The translations under genes and the position numbers were made by a program. Source: Galbibacter orientalis DSM 19592 (lineage in GTDB: Bacteria > Bacteroidota > Bacteroidia > Flavobacteriales > Flavobacteriaceae). Taken from it: a stretch of DNA of 64,000 nt. This document shows, piece after piece, positions 19,395-28,029 of the stretch. The stretch lies in the NCBI RefSeq assembly GCF_000260115.1, contig NZ_JH651379.1, positions 3,374,240-3,438,239 of the forward strand. Reading direction: 5' to 3'. The notes under the pieces were generated by a model. The model ran no database searches and was not told the DNA's origin. It worked only from the letters and a program-made list of their open reading frames with translations. Every line of letters starts with the position of its first letter. Position 1 is the stretch's first letter.

Positions 19395-20027
19395 TTAGCT
19401 ATTAAAAAAATTTCCTAGCATTCCGCCAATTCCGCCTTTTTTCTTATTAGATCCAATAACCATATCTGCCACATCATCTAAAACACTTCCGTCGCCATCA
19501 CTGTCAATAAGAGAGGTTATTAGACTTTGGTTTTCTTGAGATTGTCCGCCAAGCATACTGCCTAAAAGACTACTCATATCATTAGCACCACTAACATTAC
19601 TTTGCTTTGTTTGTTTCCCTAAATAACCTAAAATTAAGGGAGCAGCCATTTTTAGAATCTGACTTACTGTACCAGCATCAATCCCTGTTTTGCTACTTAA
19701 AGCATTTTCAACATTGGGTTGATTTCCACCAAGTACATGACTTAAAATTCCAGCACCATCACTAATAGCAGATTGATCTACTCCTCCTCCAAAGAAGCCT
19801 CCTAAATTATCCAGAATACTACCATCATGTTTGTTATTAATAGCATTCATAAGTCCTTCTGCTCCTTGAGGAGTTGTTGCGTTCTTTTTCATAGCCCCAG
19901 TTAATAGAGGTAGTGCCATGCCTAAAAGGTTAGAAGTTTTATCTTCTGAAGTTCCTGTTTCGCTACTTATGCCTCCAATAATTTGGCGACCTATATCGCT
20001 ATCTAATAAAGATGCTAATCCTGACAT
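19395..20027 (-). CDS. DUF937 domain protein
   Basis: 210 residues, soluble, no signal peptide, rich in Gly, Ser and Leu. Repeated helical motifs such as LLGMALPLLTGAMKKNA and ILKMAAPLILGYLGKQTKQ, plus LGGFFGGG and DSDGDGSVLDDVADM, match the DUF937 family. The Asp-rich DSDGDGSVLDD looks like a calcium-binding loop, but binding is not shown. Function unknown. Flanked by terminators on both sides, so probably monocistronic. Confidence 0.75.
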   Translation of the reverse strand: MSGLASLLDSDIGRQIIGGISSETGTSEDKTSNLLGMALPLLTGAMKKNATTPQGAEGLMNAINNKHDGSILDNLGGFFGGGVDQSAISDGAGILSHVLGGNQPNVENALSSKTGIDAGTVSQILKMAAPLILGYLGKQTKQSNVSGANDMSSLLGSMLGGQSQENQSLITSLIDSDGDGSVLDDVADMVIGSNKKKGGIGGMLGNFFNS

Positions 20028-20063
20028 TTGAAATATTTTTAAAGGTTATAATCTCCAACAAGT

Positions 20064-20100
20064 TACAAAAAAAGTCCTTCGCTATGGAAGGACTTTTTTT
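20064..20100. terminator. Bidirectional terminator after serA
   Basis: AAAGTCCTTC (20071-20080) pairs perfectly with GAAGGACTTT (20087-20096) with A- and T-runs on either side. It follows the minus-strand serA stop by about 100 bp. Confidence 0.85.
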
Positions 20101-20199
20101 AAAATATAGAAAATTTAACGCTTTGTCAAAATAGCTTATTGTTTATTTTCCTATTTAATAAGCTGATTTTTATCAATTTTAAATTTATTTTGTAATAGA

Positions 20200-21150
20200 T
20201 TATTTCAGCAATGCTTCAATTTGATCTGCAAGTTCAACTCCAATTCTATCCTGAGCTTCCGCAGTTGCAGCTCCAATATGCGGAGTTAAAGAAATGCTTG
20301 GATGCATCAATACTTTAATAGCTGGTGTTGGTTCATTTTCAAATACATCAATTCCTGCAAAAGCAACTTTTTTATTATCTAATGCATCAACAAGAGCAAC
20401 TTCATCTATAACACCTCCACGAGCGGCGTTAACTATTCCTACACCATCTTTTAAAAGAGCAAATTCCTTTTTACCTAATACATATTCTTTTTGTGCAGGA
20501 ACATGTAAGGTTATAAAATCGGCTTGTTTTAAAACGTCTTCTTTAGAAATAGTTTTAATATTGAATTCCACTTTTTGTCCGTCGAAGAATTCAACAGGAA
20601 TAGTTACATTTTCAATGAATGGATCAAAAGCAACAACTTTCATTCCAACTCCTAATGCAATTTTAGCGGTTTCTTGCCCAATTCTACCAATACCAATAAC
20701 TCCTAATGTTTTACCTCTAAGTTCAACGCCACCAGCATATGCTTTTTTAAGTTGCCCAAATTTACTTTCACCTTCTAAAGGCATATTTCTATTGGCATCA
20801 TATAAAAAACGAACACCTCCATATAAATGTGCAAAAACTAATTCGGCTACAGACGCAGAAGAAGCGGCAGGAGTATTAATTACATGCAGTCCTTTTTCTT
20901 TTGCATAGGCTACATCAATATTATCCATACCAACACCACCACGACCAATAAGTTTTAAAGACGGACAAGCATCTATTAATTCTTTACGTACTTTAGTAGC
21001 ACTACGCACTAAAAGCGCATCTATATTATTTTCGTTTATATAACTTTCAAGTTGTTCTTGCGCTACTTTTGTAGTAATAATCTCAAAACCTTTACTTTTT
21101 AAAGCATCGATCCCACTTTGAGAAATACCATCGTTTGCTAATACTTTCAT
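20200..21150 (-). CDS. serA: D-3-phosphoglycerate dehydrogenase
   Basis: 316 residues, a D-isomer 2-hydroxyacid dehydrogenase. First step of serine synthesis, oxidising 3-phosphoglycerate with NAD. The Rossmann motif GVIGIGRIGQETAK is at 150-163, the substrate Arg in NAARGGVIDE, the catalytic Glu in DVFENEP and the His in LTPHIGAATAEAQ. It is the short type without the C-terminal ACT domain of E. coli SerA, so serine feedback through ACT is not expected. It lies downstream of serC on the same strand; the pairing supports this assignment over other 2-hydroxyacid dehydrogenases. Confidence 0.9.
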   Translation of the reverse strand: MKVLANDGISQSGIDALKSKGFEIITTKVAQEQLESYINENNIDALLVRSATKVRKELIDACPSLKLIGRGGVGMDNIDVAYAKEKGLHVINTPAASSASVAELVFAHLYGGVRFLYDANRNMPLEGESKFGQLKKAYAGGVELRGKTLGVIGIGRIGQETAKIALGVGMKVVAFDPFIENVTIPVEFFDGQKVEFNIKTISKEDVLKQADFITLHVPAQKEYVLGKKEFALLKDGVGIVNAARGGVIDEVALVDALDNKKVAFAGIDVFENEPTPAIKVLMHPSISLTPHIGAATAEAQDRIGVELADQIEALLK

Positions 21151-21278
21151 TTTTTTATTTTTTATTGAATTTACTTAATAATCAAGATTTAATTGCTAAC
21201 AATAGACTTTAAACACTTTTAATGTCTCACTAGCTTTTTTTCCTTAATCAAAATAAATTTTTGTATTGTGATTAATTT

Positions 21279-22346
21279 TTAAGCTTGTTTTTCAAGTGCT
21301 TGCATTACATCAACCAATGCTTGAACACTTTCTATCGGTAAAGCATTATACATTGATGCTCTATATCCACCAACACTACGGTGACCGTTAATTCCACTTA
21401 ATCCAGCTTCTTTAGCTAAAGCGTCAAAAGTTGCTTTATGAGCTTCTTCATCTACTAAGTTAAAAGTAGCATTCATTGTAGAACGATCTTCTTTTGCAGC
21501 AAATCCTTTAAATAATGGATTTCTGTCAATTTCATTATATATAAGTGCTGCTTTAGCATTATTTCTTTTTTCAATTTCTGAAACTCCACCAAGGTCTTTT
21601 AACCATTGAAGGGTAAGCATAGAAACATACACTGCAAAAACAGGAGGCGTATTAAACATACTGTCTTTTTCTGCATGTACTCTATAATCTAACATAGAAG
21701 GAATAGCTCTTTCTATTTTTCCTAAAATAGCTTCTTTAACAACTACAAGTGTTGTTCCCGCAGGGCCCATATTTTTCTGAGCTCCAGCGTAGATAATATC
21801 AAATTTTGAAAAATCTAAAACTCTAGAAAAAATATCAGAACTCATATCACAAACAAGCGGAGCGGAAACCTCAGGAAATTCTTTTAGCTGTGTTCCAAAA
21901 ATAGTATTGTTTGAGGTACAGTGAAAGTAGTCAATATCTGAAGGAATGCTGTAACCTTTTGGGATGTAATTAAAGTTGGCATCTTTAGAAGAAGCTACTT
22001 CTACAACTTCTCCAAATAATTTTGCTTCTTTAATAGCTTTAGACGACCAAGTTCCTGTATTTAAATAAGCTGCTTTTTTATTAAGTAAATTATAAGCAAC
22101 ATTTAAAAATTGAGAACTTGCTCCCCCTTGTAAAAATAACGCTTTAAAGCCTTTATTTTGAAGCCCTAAATGTTCTAAAGCTAATTCCTGAGCCTTATCC
22201 ATTACAGCAATAAAATCTTTGCTACGGTGTGATATTTCTATAAGTGATAAATCTAAACCATTAAAATTGATAACGGCTTCTGAAGCTTTTTTTAATACCT
22301 CTTGCGGTAAAATGCAGGGTCCTGCACTAAAATTATGCTTTTTCAT
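21279..22346 (-). CDS. serC: Phosphoserine aminotransferase
   Basis: 355 residues, class V aminotransferase. Converts 3-phosphohydroxypyruvate and glutamate to phosphoserine. The start MKKHNFSAGPCILPQEVL and the phosphate-binding LFLQGGASSQFLNVAYNLL are typical, and the PLP lysine is Lys191 in YAGAQKNMGPAGTTLV. The Gly-rich end VGGYRASMYNALPIESVQAL is also conserved. Followed by serA after 128 bp; a good flavobacterial promoter lies just upstream (22408-22442). Confidence 0.96.
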   Translation of the reverse strand: MKKHNFSAGPCILPQEVLKKASEAVINFNGLDLSLIEISHRSKDFIAVMDKAQELALEHLGLQNKGFKALFLQGGASSQFLNVAYNLLNKKAAYLNTGTWSSKAIKEAKLFGEVVEVASSKDANFNYIPKGYSIPSDIDYFHCTSNNTIFGTQLKEFPEVSAPLVCDMSSDIFSRVLDFSKFDIIYAGAQKNMGPAGTTLVVVKEAILGKIERAIPSMLDYRVHAEKDSMFNTPPVFAVYVSMLTLQWLKDLGGVSEIEKRNNAKAALIYNEIDRNPLFKGFAAKEDRSTMNATFNLVDEEAHKATFDALAKEAGLSGINGHRSVGGYRASMYNALPIESVQALVDVMQALEKQA

Positions 22347-22714
22347 ACAATAGTTAGTTGTGTTTACTGTTTACAAAGTTGCTAATTTCTGAAAGAAAAA
22401 CTGTTATCAAAAGTATAATAATTTTGTTTGATTGCTAACAAAAATAAAGGAGTTGTTAGATACTTAATGTTCGATATGTTAAAACTTTAGAGTGTTGCTA
22501 TAGCCTCCTTAATTTGTATAAAGAAATGTAGGGAAGGCTAATTTTTAGATAATTAAGCAATTAGCCTATCTTTTTAGTAGGTTTTATGAAAATTGCACCC
22601 ATTAAATTTACACTTTATTGATTTTAATTATGACCCAGATTCCTAGCTATCTTATTTCTTCTTAGGAGAGATTAATCAATAAGGTTAAATAAATATAAAT
22701 TCGGAATAAAAAAC
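22347..22714. other. Intergenic region between the LuxC-like gene and serC
   Basis: 368 bp of AT-rich DNA. Apart from the serC promoter near its left end I see no gene, strong hairpin or recognised riboswitch. Confidence 0.5.
22408..22442 (-). promoter_or_regulatory. Candidate promoter of serC-serA
   Basis: On the minus strand, TTTG (complement of 22439-22442) and the -7 box TACTTTTG (complement of 22408-22415) are separated by 23 bp, fitting the Flavobacterium pattern TTG-N17-23-TAnnTTTG. It lies about 60 bp before the serC ATG. Confidence 0.55.
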
Positions 22715-23773
22715 TTATAATTTCAATAAAAATTTAATAGTGTCAACTCCATCTGCATAATCCCACAAATTAGGATGTTGTGTTTGTCCGAAAACAACTT
22801 CATTGTCAAAAAGATTATCAGCCACTATACATTGTATTTTATCTTCATCTGTAGTGAGTCTTTCTTTTAAGGAATCCATATCATCATATTTTTCGTAAAA
22901 TACGGTTGCAATTGGAGAGGCATAACTTTTGTCTTCTTTCAGCATTAAAAAACCATTTTCCAATAATTTAAAGAGACTCATTAAATAAACAGCCTTGTTA
23001 TAATCATAATTATTAGCATATTTATTTTGATGAATAATATCCCCATAAGGAAATATTCCTTTAAAAAAGTCGTCAAAATTATAACCATTAGGTACAAATA
23101 ACTTAGAAACACTTCGGCATCCAAGTCCGTAATAAGTAAAGATATCTTTTCCTAAAGCCTCTAATTGTTCTTTAGTTTCCTTTCCGGTAAGAACAGCAAC
23201 AGAATTTCTATTTTTTCTGATGATATTAGGTTTGCTTCCAAAATAATATTCAAAATAACGAGAAGTATTATCGCTTCCAGTAGCAATAACAGCTTCAAAA
23301 CCTTCCATTCGTTCTTCGGTAAAAGTTATTTTTCCTTTAAAGCTAGGCTCAATAGATTCTAAATATTTTGCTAGATAGGGGAGTAAATGTTTATCGTTTG
23401 ACGATTGTTTTACAAGAACTTCATGCCCTATAATTAATACCGATAAAAAATCGTGAAAGCCTACTAATGGAATGTTACCAGCCATTATGATGGCCACTTT
23501 TTTAGGCGTTACCTCGTCAATTAAATATGCCGACAACCATTTTTTTAAATTGGATTCGGTTAAAGCATCTGCCCAATTTTGTAAGGCAAATTGTATGTTA
23601 TTGTTTGTAAACCAAGTATTATGCTCTTGTGCTAATTTTAATTGATGTTTAAAACCATCATAAAAATCAGCTTCTTTATCATTATTAAATTCAGGCTTCT
23701 TATTGCTAGTAAATTGGGCTATAAAAGCACCAAGTTTAACAAAAGCATCAATTCTGTTGTGAATGTCACTCAT
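22715..23773 (-). CDS. Acyl-CoA reductase, LuxC-like
   Basis: 352 residues. LuxC-family enzymes reduce acyl-CoA or acyl thioesters to aldehydes through a cysteine thioester with NADPH; distant ALDH relatives. Visible motifs are VAIIMAGNIPLVGFHDFLSV, the nucleotide region AVIATGSDNTSRYFEYYFG and the likely nucleophile Cys219 in YYGLGCRSVSKLFVP. Shorter than classical LuxC (about 480), as usual for the flavobacterial form. It diverges from a ferredoxin gene, an arrangement I recognise as conserved in the family. Substrate unknown. Confidence 0.8.
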   Translation of the reverse strand: MSDIHNRIDAFVKLGAFIAQFTSNKKPEFNNDKEADFYDGFKHQLKLAQEHNTWFTNNNIQFALQNWADALTESNLKKWLSAYLIDEVTPKKVAIIMAGNIPLVGFHDFLSVLIIGHEVLVKQSSNDKHLLPYLAKYLESIEPSFKGKITFTEERMEGFEAVIATGSDNTSRYFEYYFGSKPNIIRKNRNSVAVLTGKETKEQLEALGKDIFTYYGLGCRSVSKLFVPNGYNFDDFFKGIFPYGDIIHQNKYANNYDYNKAVYLMSLFKLLENGFLMLKEDKSYASPIATVFYEKYDDMDSLKERLTTDEDKIQCIVADNLFDNEVVFGQTQHPNLWDYADGVDTIKFLLKL

Positions 23774-23815
23774 TATATTTGGTTAAGATTTTGTTTGTCT
23801 TTATTTTTGACATGG

Positions 23816-23823
23816 CAAATTTA
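23816..23823 (-). promoter_or_regulatory. Candidate -7 box for the LuxC-like gene
   Basis: TAAATTTG on the minus strand is an exact TAnnTTTG match about 45 bp before the start codon. I do not see a matching -33 TTG at normal spacing. Confidence 0.35.
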
Positions 23824-23952
23824 CACAATAGAACCGAGGCGTACTTTTATTCTTATTAAATTATTTTGAAAGGAGAGAAGTTTAAATCCGACGATAGAAG
23901 AATAAATACTTGTTTTTGTCGCAAGTACAATAAAAAATGAAAAAGTAGAATT

Positions 23953-24303
23953 ATGGCTATTATTATAACAGATGAATGTATAAATTGTGGAGCATGCGAA
24001 CCAGAATGCCCAAATACAGCAATATATGAAGGGGCAGACGATTGGAGATATAGTGATGGAACATCATTAAATGGAGACGTAGTACTTCCTGATGGAAAGT
24101 CAGTAAATGCTGACGATGCACAAGATCCAGTAAGTGACGAAATTTATTACATTGTTCCAGATAAATGTACAGAATGTAAAGGTTTCCATGAAGAACCTCA
24201 ATGTGCTGCAGTATGTCCAGTGGATTGCTGTGTGCCAGATGATGACCATGTAGAAAGTGAAGAAGAGTTATTAGGGAAGCAACAATTTATGCATCCTGAA
24301 TAA
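23953..24303 (+). CDS. 2[4Fe-4S] ferredoxin
   Basis: 116 residues. The first cluster motif is C9-x2-C12-x2-C15-x3-C19-P; the second is C-x2-C-x8-C-x3-C-P, in CTECKGFHEEPQCAAVCPVD. The eight-residue insert between the second and third Cys marks the Allochromatium-type ferredoxins with low-potential clusters. An acidic insert of about 40 residues (GADDWRYSDG to ISDE-like region) separates the two motifs. Soluble electron carrier; diverges from the LuxC-like reductase and may supply or accept electrons in the same pathway (inference). Confidence 0.93.
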   Translation: MAIIITDECINCGACEPECPNTAIYEGADDWRYSDGTSLNGDVVLPDGKSVNADDAQDPVSDEIYYIVPDKCTECKGFHEEPQCAAVCPVDCCVPDDDHVESEEELLGKQQFMHPE

Positions 24304-24342
24304 TTTTATTCTAAACTATTCTAATAAATAACAATTATTTGT

Positions 24343-24383
24343 AAAAAGCTGAACAATAAAAACTATTTTGTTCAGCTTTTTTA
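24343..24383 (+). terminator. Terminator after the ferredoxin gene
   Basis: AAAAAGCTGAACA (24343-24355) pairs with TGTTCAGCTTTTT (24369-24381), with T-run, 40 bp past the stop. Confidence 0.88.
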
Positions 24384-24403
24384 GTTGATTAGCTTGAAGC
24401 CCA

Positions 24404-24532
24404 TGAATGTAAAGCTAGTTGTGCCATCCCACGAGTTGTTCAGAATAAAATATTTTTTTCATTTTGACGTAAAACCTTAGGCAAATTCAGGACAGATTTA
24501 GGGGAATTAAATCCACTATGAGGGATTTAAAA
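24404..24532 (+). repeat. Dispersed intergenic repeat family A, copy
   Basis: Contains CATTTTGACGTAAAACCTTA, then TTCAGGACAGATTTAGGGGA and ATCCACTATGAGGGATT, collinear with the copies near 34.5 and 50.9 kb. The rest of the ferredoxin-bshB1 gap is AT-rich with nothing else recognised. Confidence 0.6.
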
Positions 24533-24661
24533 AGGATTGATGTATTTTTGACTAAATAATTAAGATACGTTATAAAATGAAACATCCATGTCTGAATTTA
24601 GGCACAAAGAAATGATTATTTGGGTGTTCCATGTAACCGTTAAAAATAATAAAATAGATAC

Positions 24662-25378
24662 ATGAAATTAGATATACTTGCATTTGGGGCGCATCCAGAT
24701 GATGTAGAGTTAGGATGTGGTGCAACCATAGCAAAAGAAATAAGATTAGGAAAAACAGTAGGGATAGTAGATTTAACTAGAGGAGAGTTAGGGACTAGAG
24801 GAACTGCTGAAATTAGGGATGAAGAAGCTGCTGCTGCTGCAAAAATATTAGGAGTAGAGGTAAGAGAGAATTTATGCTTTGCAGATGGTTTTTTTGTAAA
24901 CGATAAGGAGCATCAATTAGAAGTAATTAAAATGATCCGTAAATACAAGCCTGAAATTGTAATTTGTAATTCTATTGACGATAGACATATAGATCATGGT
25001 AAAGGAAGTAAATTAGTGAGCGATGCTTGTTTTTTAAGTGGATTAAAAAAGATTGAAACTTCTTTGGATGGTAAAAATCAAGATGCTTGGCGACCTAAAT
25101 ATGTGTATCATTATATTCAATGGAAAAATATAGAACCAGATTTTGTAGTGAATGTAACAGGTTATATTGATGTTAAAATTGAAGCTATTAAAGCGTATAG
25201 CTCTCAGTTTTTTGATCCAAATAGTAAAGAACCAGAGACTCCAATTACAAGTAAAAACTTTTTTGATAGTCTAGATTATCGAGCGAAAGACTTAGGGAGA
25301 TTAATAGGCGTGGAGCACGCTGAAGGTTTTACTGTAGAAAGATTGCTGGGAGTGAATGAGTTAGGAAATTTAGTGTAA
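24662..25378 (+). CDS. bshB1: Bacillithiol biosynthesis deacetylase BshB1
   Basis: 238 residues of the LmbE/PIG-L zinc deacetylase family. Removes acetyl from GlcNAc-malate in bacillithiol synthesis. The metal motif AHPDDVELGCG gives His11 and Asp14, and DDRHIDHGKGS gives the third histidine (His109 or His112). TRGELGTRGTAEIRDEEA is typical of BshB1 rather than other LmbE proteins. Its presence implies this organism makes bacillithiol, known in several Bacteroidota; other bsh genes are not in the window. Confidence 0.88.
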   Translation: MKLDILAFGAHPDDVELGCGATIAKEIRLGKTVGIVDLTRGELGTRGTAEIRDEEAAAAAKILGVEVRENLCFADGFFVNDKEHQLEVIKMIRKYKPEIVICNSIDDRHIDHGKGSKLVSDACFLSGLKKIETSLDGKNQDAWRPKYVYHYIQWKNIEPDFVVNVTGYIDVKIEAIKAYSSQFFDPNSKEPETPITSKNFFDSLDYRAKDLGRLIGVEHAEGFTVERLLGVNELGNLV

Positions 25379-25440
25379 AAAAGTTTATTTTTTCTTTGCA
25401 GAAGTGATAAAATGAATTACATTTGCATCCGCAATTAAAT

Positions 25441-25515
25441 GGTGGTTGTAGCTCAGCTGGTTAGAGCGCTAGATTGTGGTTCTAGAGGTCGCCGGTTCGA
25501 AACCGGTCTTCCACC
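25441..25515 (+). tRNA. tRNA-His (anticodon GTG)
   Basis: Cloverleaf read by hand: G at 25441 as the extra -1 base expected for tRNA-His, D arm GCTC/GAGC, anticodon stem CTAGA/TCTAG with loop TTGTGGT (GTG at 25476-25478), T arm GCCGG-TTCGAAA-CCGGT, acceptor GTGGTTG/CTTCCAC, discriminator C. CCA is not encoded. The acceptor stem has two U-U oppositions in this reading, noted as a finding. Confidence 0.93.
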
Positions 25516-25523
25516 CTAAAAGT

Positions 25524-25554
25524 AAAAGGCTTCCTGAAAAGGAAGCCTTTTTTA
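25524..25554 (+). terminator. Terminator after tRNA-His
   Basis: AAAAGGCTTCC and GGAAGCCTTTT form an 11-bp stem with a 6-nt loop and T-run, 9 bp past the tRNA. Confidence 0.88.
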
Positions 25555-25584
25555 GTTTTACCCCTGTAATTTGATTGATTCTTC

Positions 25585-25831
25585 TTTTTTAGCCACAGAT
25601 TTACGAATAAAAAAAATCTTACTACTTACTACTTTGTACTAAATAAATACTAATTAATGCATTAGTGAATTCGTGGCAGCAATTTTTAGTTTCTATGAAT
25701 TTAGCCACAGATGCACGGATAATACTTGAATGAGTTTCTAAATACTGTATACTGAATACTTAGTACTATTTTCACTCATAGATTTATGGATAAAAAAATC
25801 TTACTACTTATTACTAAATAAATACTAATTA
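25585..25831. repeat. Tandem repeat family B (175-179 bp period), left part
   Basis: Units carry TTAGCCACAGATG or similar, TTTATGGATAAAAAAATCTT, TACTTTGTACTAAATA and GCATTAGTGAATTCGTGGCA. The landmark GCATTAGTG recurs at 25659, 28038 and 28217; without the inserted elements the spacings are about 175 and 179 bp. The IS982 element sits at the junction of two units. Confidence 0.75.
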
Positions 25832-25844
25832 ACCCGTTGTGCAT

Positions 25845-26723
25845 TTAGGCAATATTGATTTTTAGGTTATTGATATTTCTGTTGAATTCAAATATGTTTA
25901 TATATTGAATGACCGTCATAGCCGTAATCTTAGATAATATTCTGTTTTTGAATCCCTCAAAAGATTTAGCATAATTCCTTCGAATCATAAATTGGTCGCA
26001 AAGTTGAGAAAACAATGTTTCAATACGCTTTCTGGATTTCTTAAAAACGTACGGCTGCTCCCTATAGTTATGCTGGTTTGTTCTCATAGGGGTTTCAAGT
26101 CTAATATTATGATATTCAAATAAATTCAATTGATATTCAGCCGACAAATACCCTTTATCACCAAGTAATATGCAATCACTTAATTGATGCTTTATATCCT
26201 TTAAATAATTAATATCGTGCACAGAGGCTGGACTAATATCCATACTTTCGATAACACCCTGAGCAGAACAGACAGCATGTAATTTATATCCATAATAATG
26301 GCTTGATTGACTTGCACAATATCCTTTTTCGGGCAGACTGTAGTTTTGTTCTTTACATATCTTACTTCTAGCGCTTCTTGATAATTTACAGACCTCTAAC
26401 GGCATACTGTCAACAATATAACAATGCTCAGATTTATTCAACTTTCTCACTAATGCCTTGCGAAGTGATTCTCTAAAAGAAAACAACTTACGCTTTCTTC
26501 TATTGTAGACACTGCGCTCTATTTTGCTGGATAGACCAGCAGGTAACATTCGAAAAAGCTGGCATTCACTATCAACACTCATATATTCTGATGTTAAATC
26601 AATAGCTATAAGCTCTTTATCTCTTAATTTAGGTTTACGGATTTGATGTAAATAATCCATTTTACAATCCAATTCTTTTAAAACCTTGAGGATTTTGTCG
26701 TAATTTGCTTGAAAGTTGTGCAT
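25845..26723 (-). CDS. IS982-family transposase
   Basis: 292 residues, full length for the family. DDE-type catalysis: Asp in YIVDSMPLEVCKLSRSAR, Asp in CILLGDKGYLSAEYQLN and Glu in KSRKRIETLFSQLCDQFMI. The N-terminal helical region includes ECQLFRMLPAGL. No internal stop or frameshift, but its upstream region is cut by the IS3 insertion about 50 bp before the ATG, so its native promoter may be altered. The C-terminus reaches to within a few bases of the left inverted repeat. Confidence 0.9.
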   Translation of the reverse strand: MHNFQANYDKILKVLKELDCKMDYLHQIRKPKLRDKELIAIDLTSEYMSVDSECQLFRMLPAGLSSKIERSVYNRRKRKLFSFRESLRKALVRKLNKSEHCYIVDSMPLEVCKLSRSARSKICKEQNYSLPEKGYCASQSSHYYGYKLHAVCSAQGVIESMDISPASVHDINYLKDIKHQLSDCILLGDKGYLSAEYQLNLFEYHNIRLETPMRTNQHNYREQPYVFKKSRKRIETLFSQLCDQFMIRRNYAKSFEGFKNRILSKITAMTVIQYINIFEFNRNINNLKINIA

Positions 26724-26832
26724 ATAAATTATAGTGTGGTTACTACAATTTACTGCATTTTAGCAGTTTGCACAATATAATACTCCCCAAATTTAGGACA
26801 GGAAATTAAGTTGTAATTTTAACCCTGTCAAT

Positions 26833-27111
26833 ATGAAAACATCAAGAAGAAAATTCAGCGCATCCTTTAAGGCCAAAGTAGCCATTGAAGCGATAAAAGA
26901 GCAGACAAGTATACCTGAACTTGCTGCCAAATTTGAATTGCATCCAGCCCAAATATCCAATTGGAAGCGAGAGTTTTTAAAAAACGCAGAACTTGCTTTC
27001 GAGTCCAAATCAGAAAAAGATACTCCAGCTGTGGATACCGCACCGCTTTATAGTAAGATCGGTCAATTACAAGTTGAGAATGATTTTTTAAAGAAAGTCT
27101 TGGGCAAATGA
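26833..27111 (+). CDS. IS3-family OrfA (helix-turn-helix subunit)
   Basis: 92 residues. RRKFSASFKAKVAIEAIKEQ and LAAKFELHPAQISNWKREFL form the helix-turn-helix that recognises the element ends; a leucine-zipper-like stretch (LYSKIGQLQVENDFLKKVLG) follows. The stop overlaps the orfB start (ATGA). In-frame U UUU UUA (27084-27090) before the stop is a possible -1 slippage site for an OrfAB fusion. Confidence 0.92.
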   Translation: MKTSRRKFSASFKAKVAIEAIKEQTSIPELAAKFELHPAQISNWKREFLKNAELAFESKSEKDTPAVDTAPLYSKIGQLQVENDFLKKVLGK

Positions 27112-27956
27112 GTACTACTGAAAGAAGACAAAAGGTAGTAAAATCTCATCCAAGGCTGAGTCTTGCACAACAATGTAAAATCCTTAACATTCATCGCTCT
27201 GGTCTGTATTATAAGCCTAAAAGTGAGAGTCCATTGAATTTAGAACTGATGAAGGCAATAGATGCGCAGTTCCTGGAACACCCCTATTATGGAGTCGAAC
27301 GGATGACTGATTATCTCATCCTTGATCTTGGCTACCACGTAAATGTGAAAAGAATAAGACGGCTGTATAAAATTATGGGATTACAGACCATATATAGAAA
27401 ACCTAAAACCACCATCAGGGATCCTAAAAACTATAAGTACCCTTATCTCTTGAAGGGCTTAGTAATAGACCGCCCTAACCAAGTATGGCAGACTGACATC
27501 ACCTATATTCCTATGTTCCGTGGCTTTATGTATATGAATGCTATCATTGATGTATATAGTAGAAAAATACTTAATTGGAGTATTTCAAACTCAATGGACA
27601 AACAGTGGTGTATCGAGCTTCTTAGAGACACTATCGCTCAATATGGCAATACGGAGATCCATAACTCCGATCAAGGGTCACAATATACCAGCTCCGAATA
27701 TATTGAAGTGCTTAAAGAACATGATATTCAAATATCTATGGACAGCAAAGGAAGAGCTTTGGATAACATTTTTATTGAGCGCTTCTGGAAGTCTCTTAAA
27801 TATGAAAAGATCTATCTAAACCCACCAAACGGAGGTCTAGATCTCTATCAAATGGTCACGGAATATATTGAATTCTATAACACCAAAAGAAGGCATACTG
27901 AAATAGGAAAAGTACCACCTGATCAAATTTATAATACAAAAAGAATAGCATCATAA
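27108..27956 (+). CDS. IS3-family OrfB (DDE transposase)
   Basis: 282 residues. After a helical N-terminus with HPYYGVERMTDYL (the usual YGxRR-like region), the integrase core shows Asp in QVWQTDITYIPMFRGFMY, Asp in HNSDQGSQYTSSEYI and Glu in DNIFIERFWKSLKYEKIYL, the D-D-E triad. It ends with EYIEFYNTKRRHTEIGKVPP, a family hallmark. The -1 frame is open upstream of the ATG through the slippery site, so it can be made as a fusion with OrfA. Appears intact. Confidence 0.94.
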   Translation: MSTTERRQKVVKSHPRLSLAQQCKILNIHRSGLYYKPKSESPLNLELMKAIDAQFLEHPYYGVERMTDYLILDLGYHVNVKRIRRLYKIMGLQTIYRKPKTTIRDPKNYKYPYLLKGLVIDRPNQVWQTDITYIPMFRGFMYMNAIIDVYSRKILNWSISNSMDKQWCIELLRDTIAQYGNTEIHNSDQGSQYTSSEYIEVLKEHDIQISMDSKGRALDNIFIERFWKSLKYEKIYLNPPNGGLDLYQMVTEYIEFYNTKRRHTEIGKVPPDQIYNTKRIAS

Positions 27957-28029
27957 ATAATTAGATATATATTTAAACTGTCTTACAGATGGGGAGTAGT
28001 GTACAACTTTTTCTAAATGCACAACGGGT

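Larger units (their letters stand above)
26776..28003 (+). mobile_element. IS3-family element nested in the IS982 element
   Basis: About 1228 bp. Imperfect terminal repeats TATAATACTCCCCA at the left and the complement of TGGGGAGTAGTGTA at the right, extending inward through AAATTTAGGACAG and CTGTCTTACAGA. Three-base flanks CAA (26773-26775 and 28004-28006) fit an IS3 target duplication. Carries orfA and orfB in overlapping -1 frames. It inserted between the IS982 transposase start and that element's right end, so it arrived later. Confidence 0.8.
25832..28029. mobile_element. IS982-family element, interrupted by an IS3-family element
   Basis: Inverted repeats ACCCGTTGTGCATTTA (25832-25847) and its exact complement (28014-28029) bound the element; TAATTA (25826-25831 and 28030-28035) is the likely 6-bp target duplication. 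The terminal ACC and this duplication size fit IS982. Subtracting the inner element leaves about 967 bp, normal for the family. Its transposase (25845-26723) is intact. Confidence 0.85.

Noticed and set aside
22560-22700. Riboswitch between the LuxC-like gene and serC
   Set aside because: No conserved stem set or known aptamer motif; the region is downstream of one gene and distant from the other start.
25441-25515. tRNA-His as an integration (att) site
   Set aside because: No integrase and no duplicate of the tRNA 3' end are found downstream; the inserted DNA is IS elements in separate repeats.
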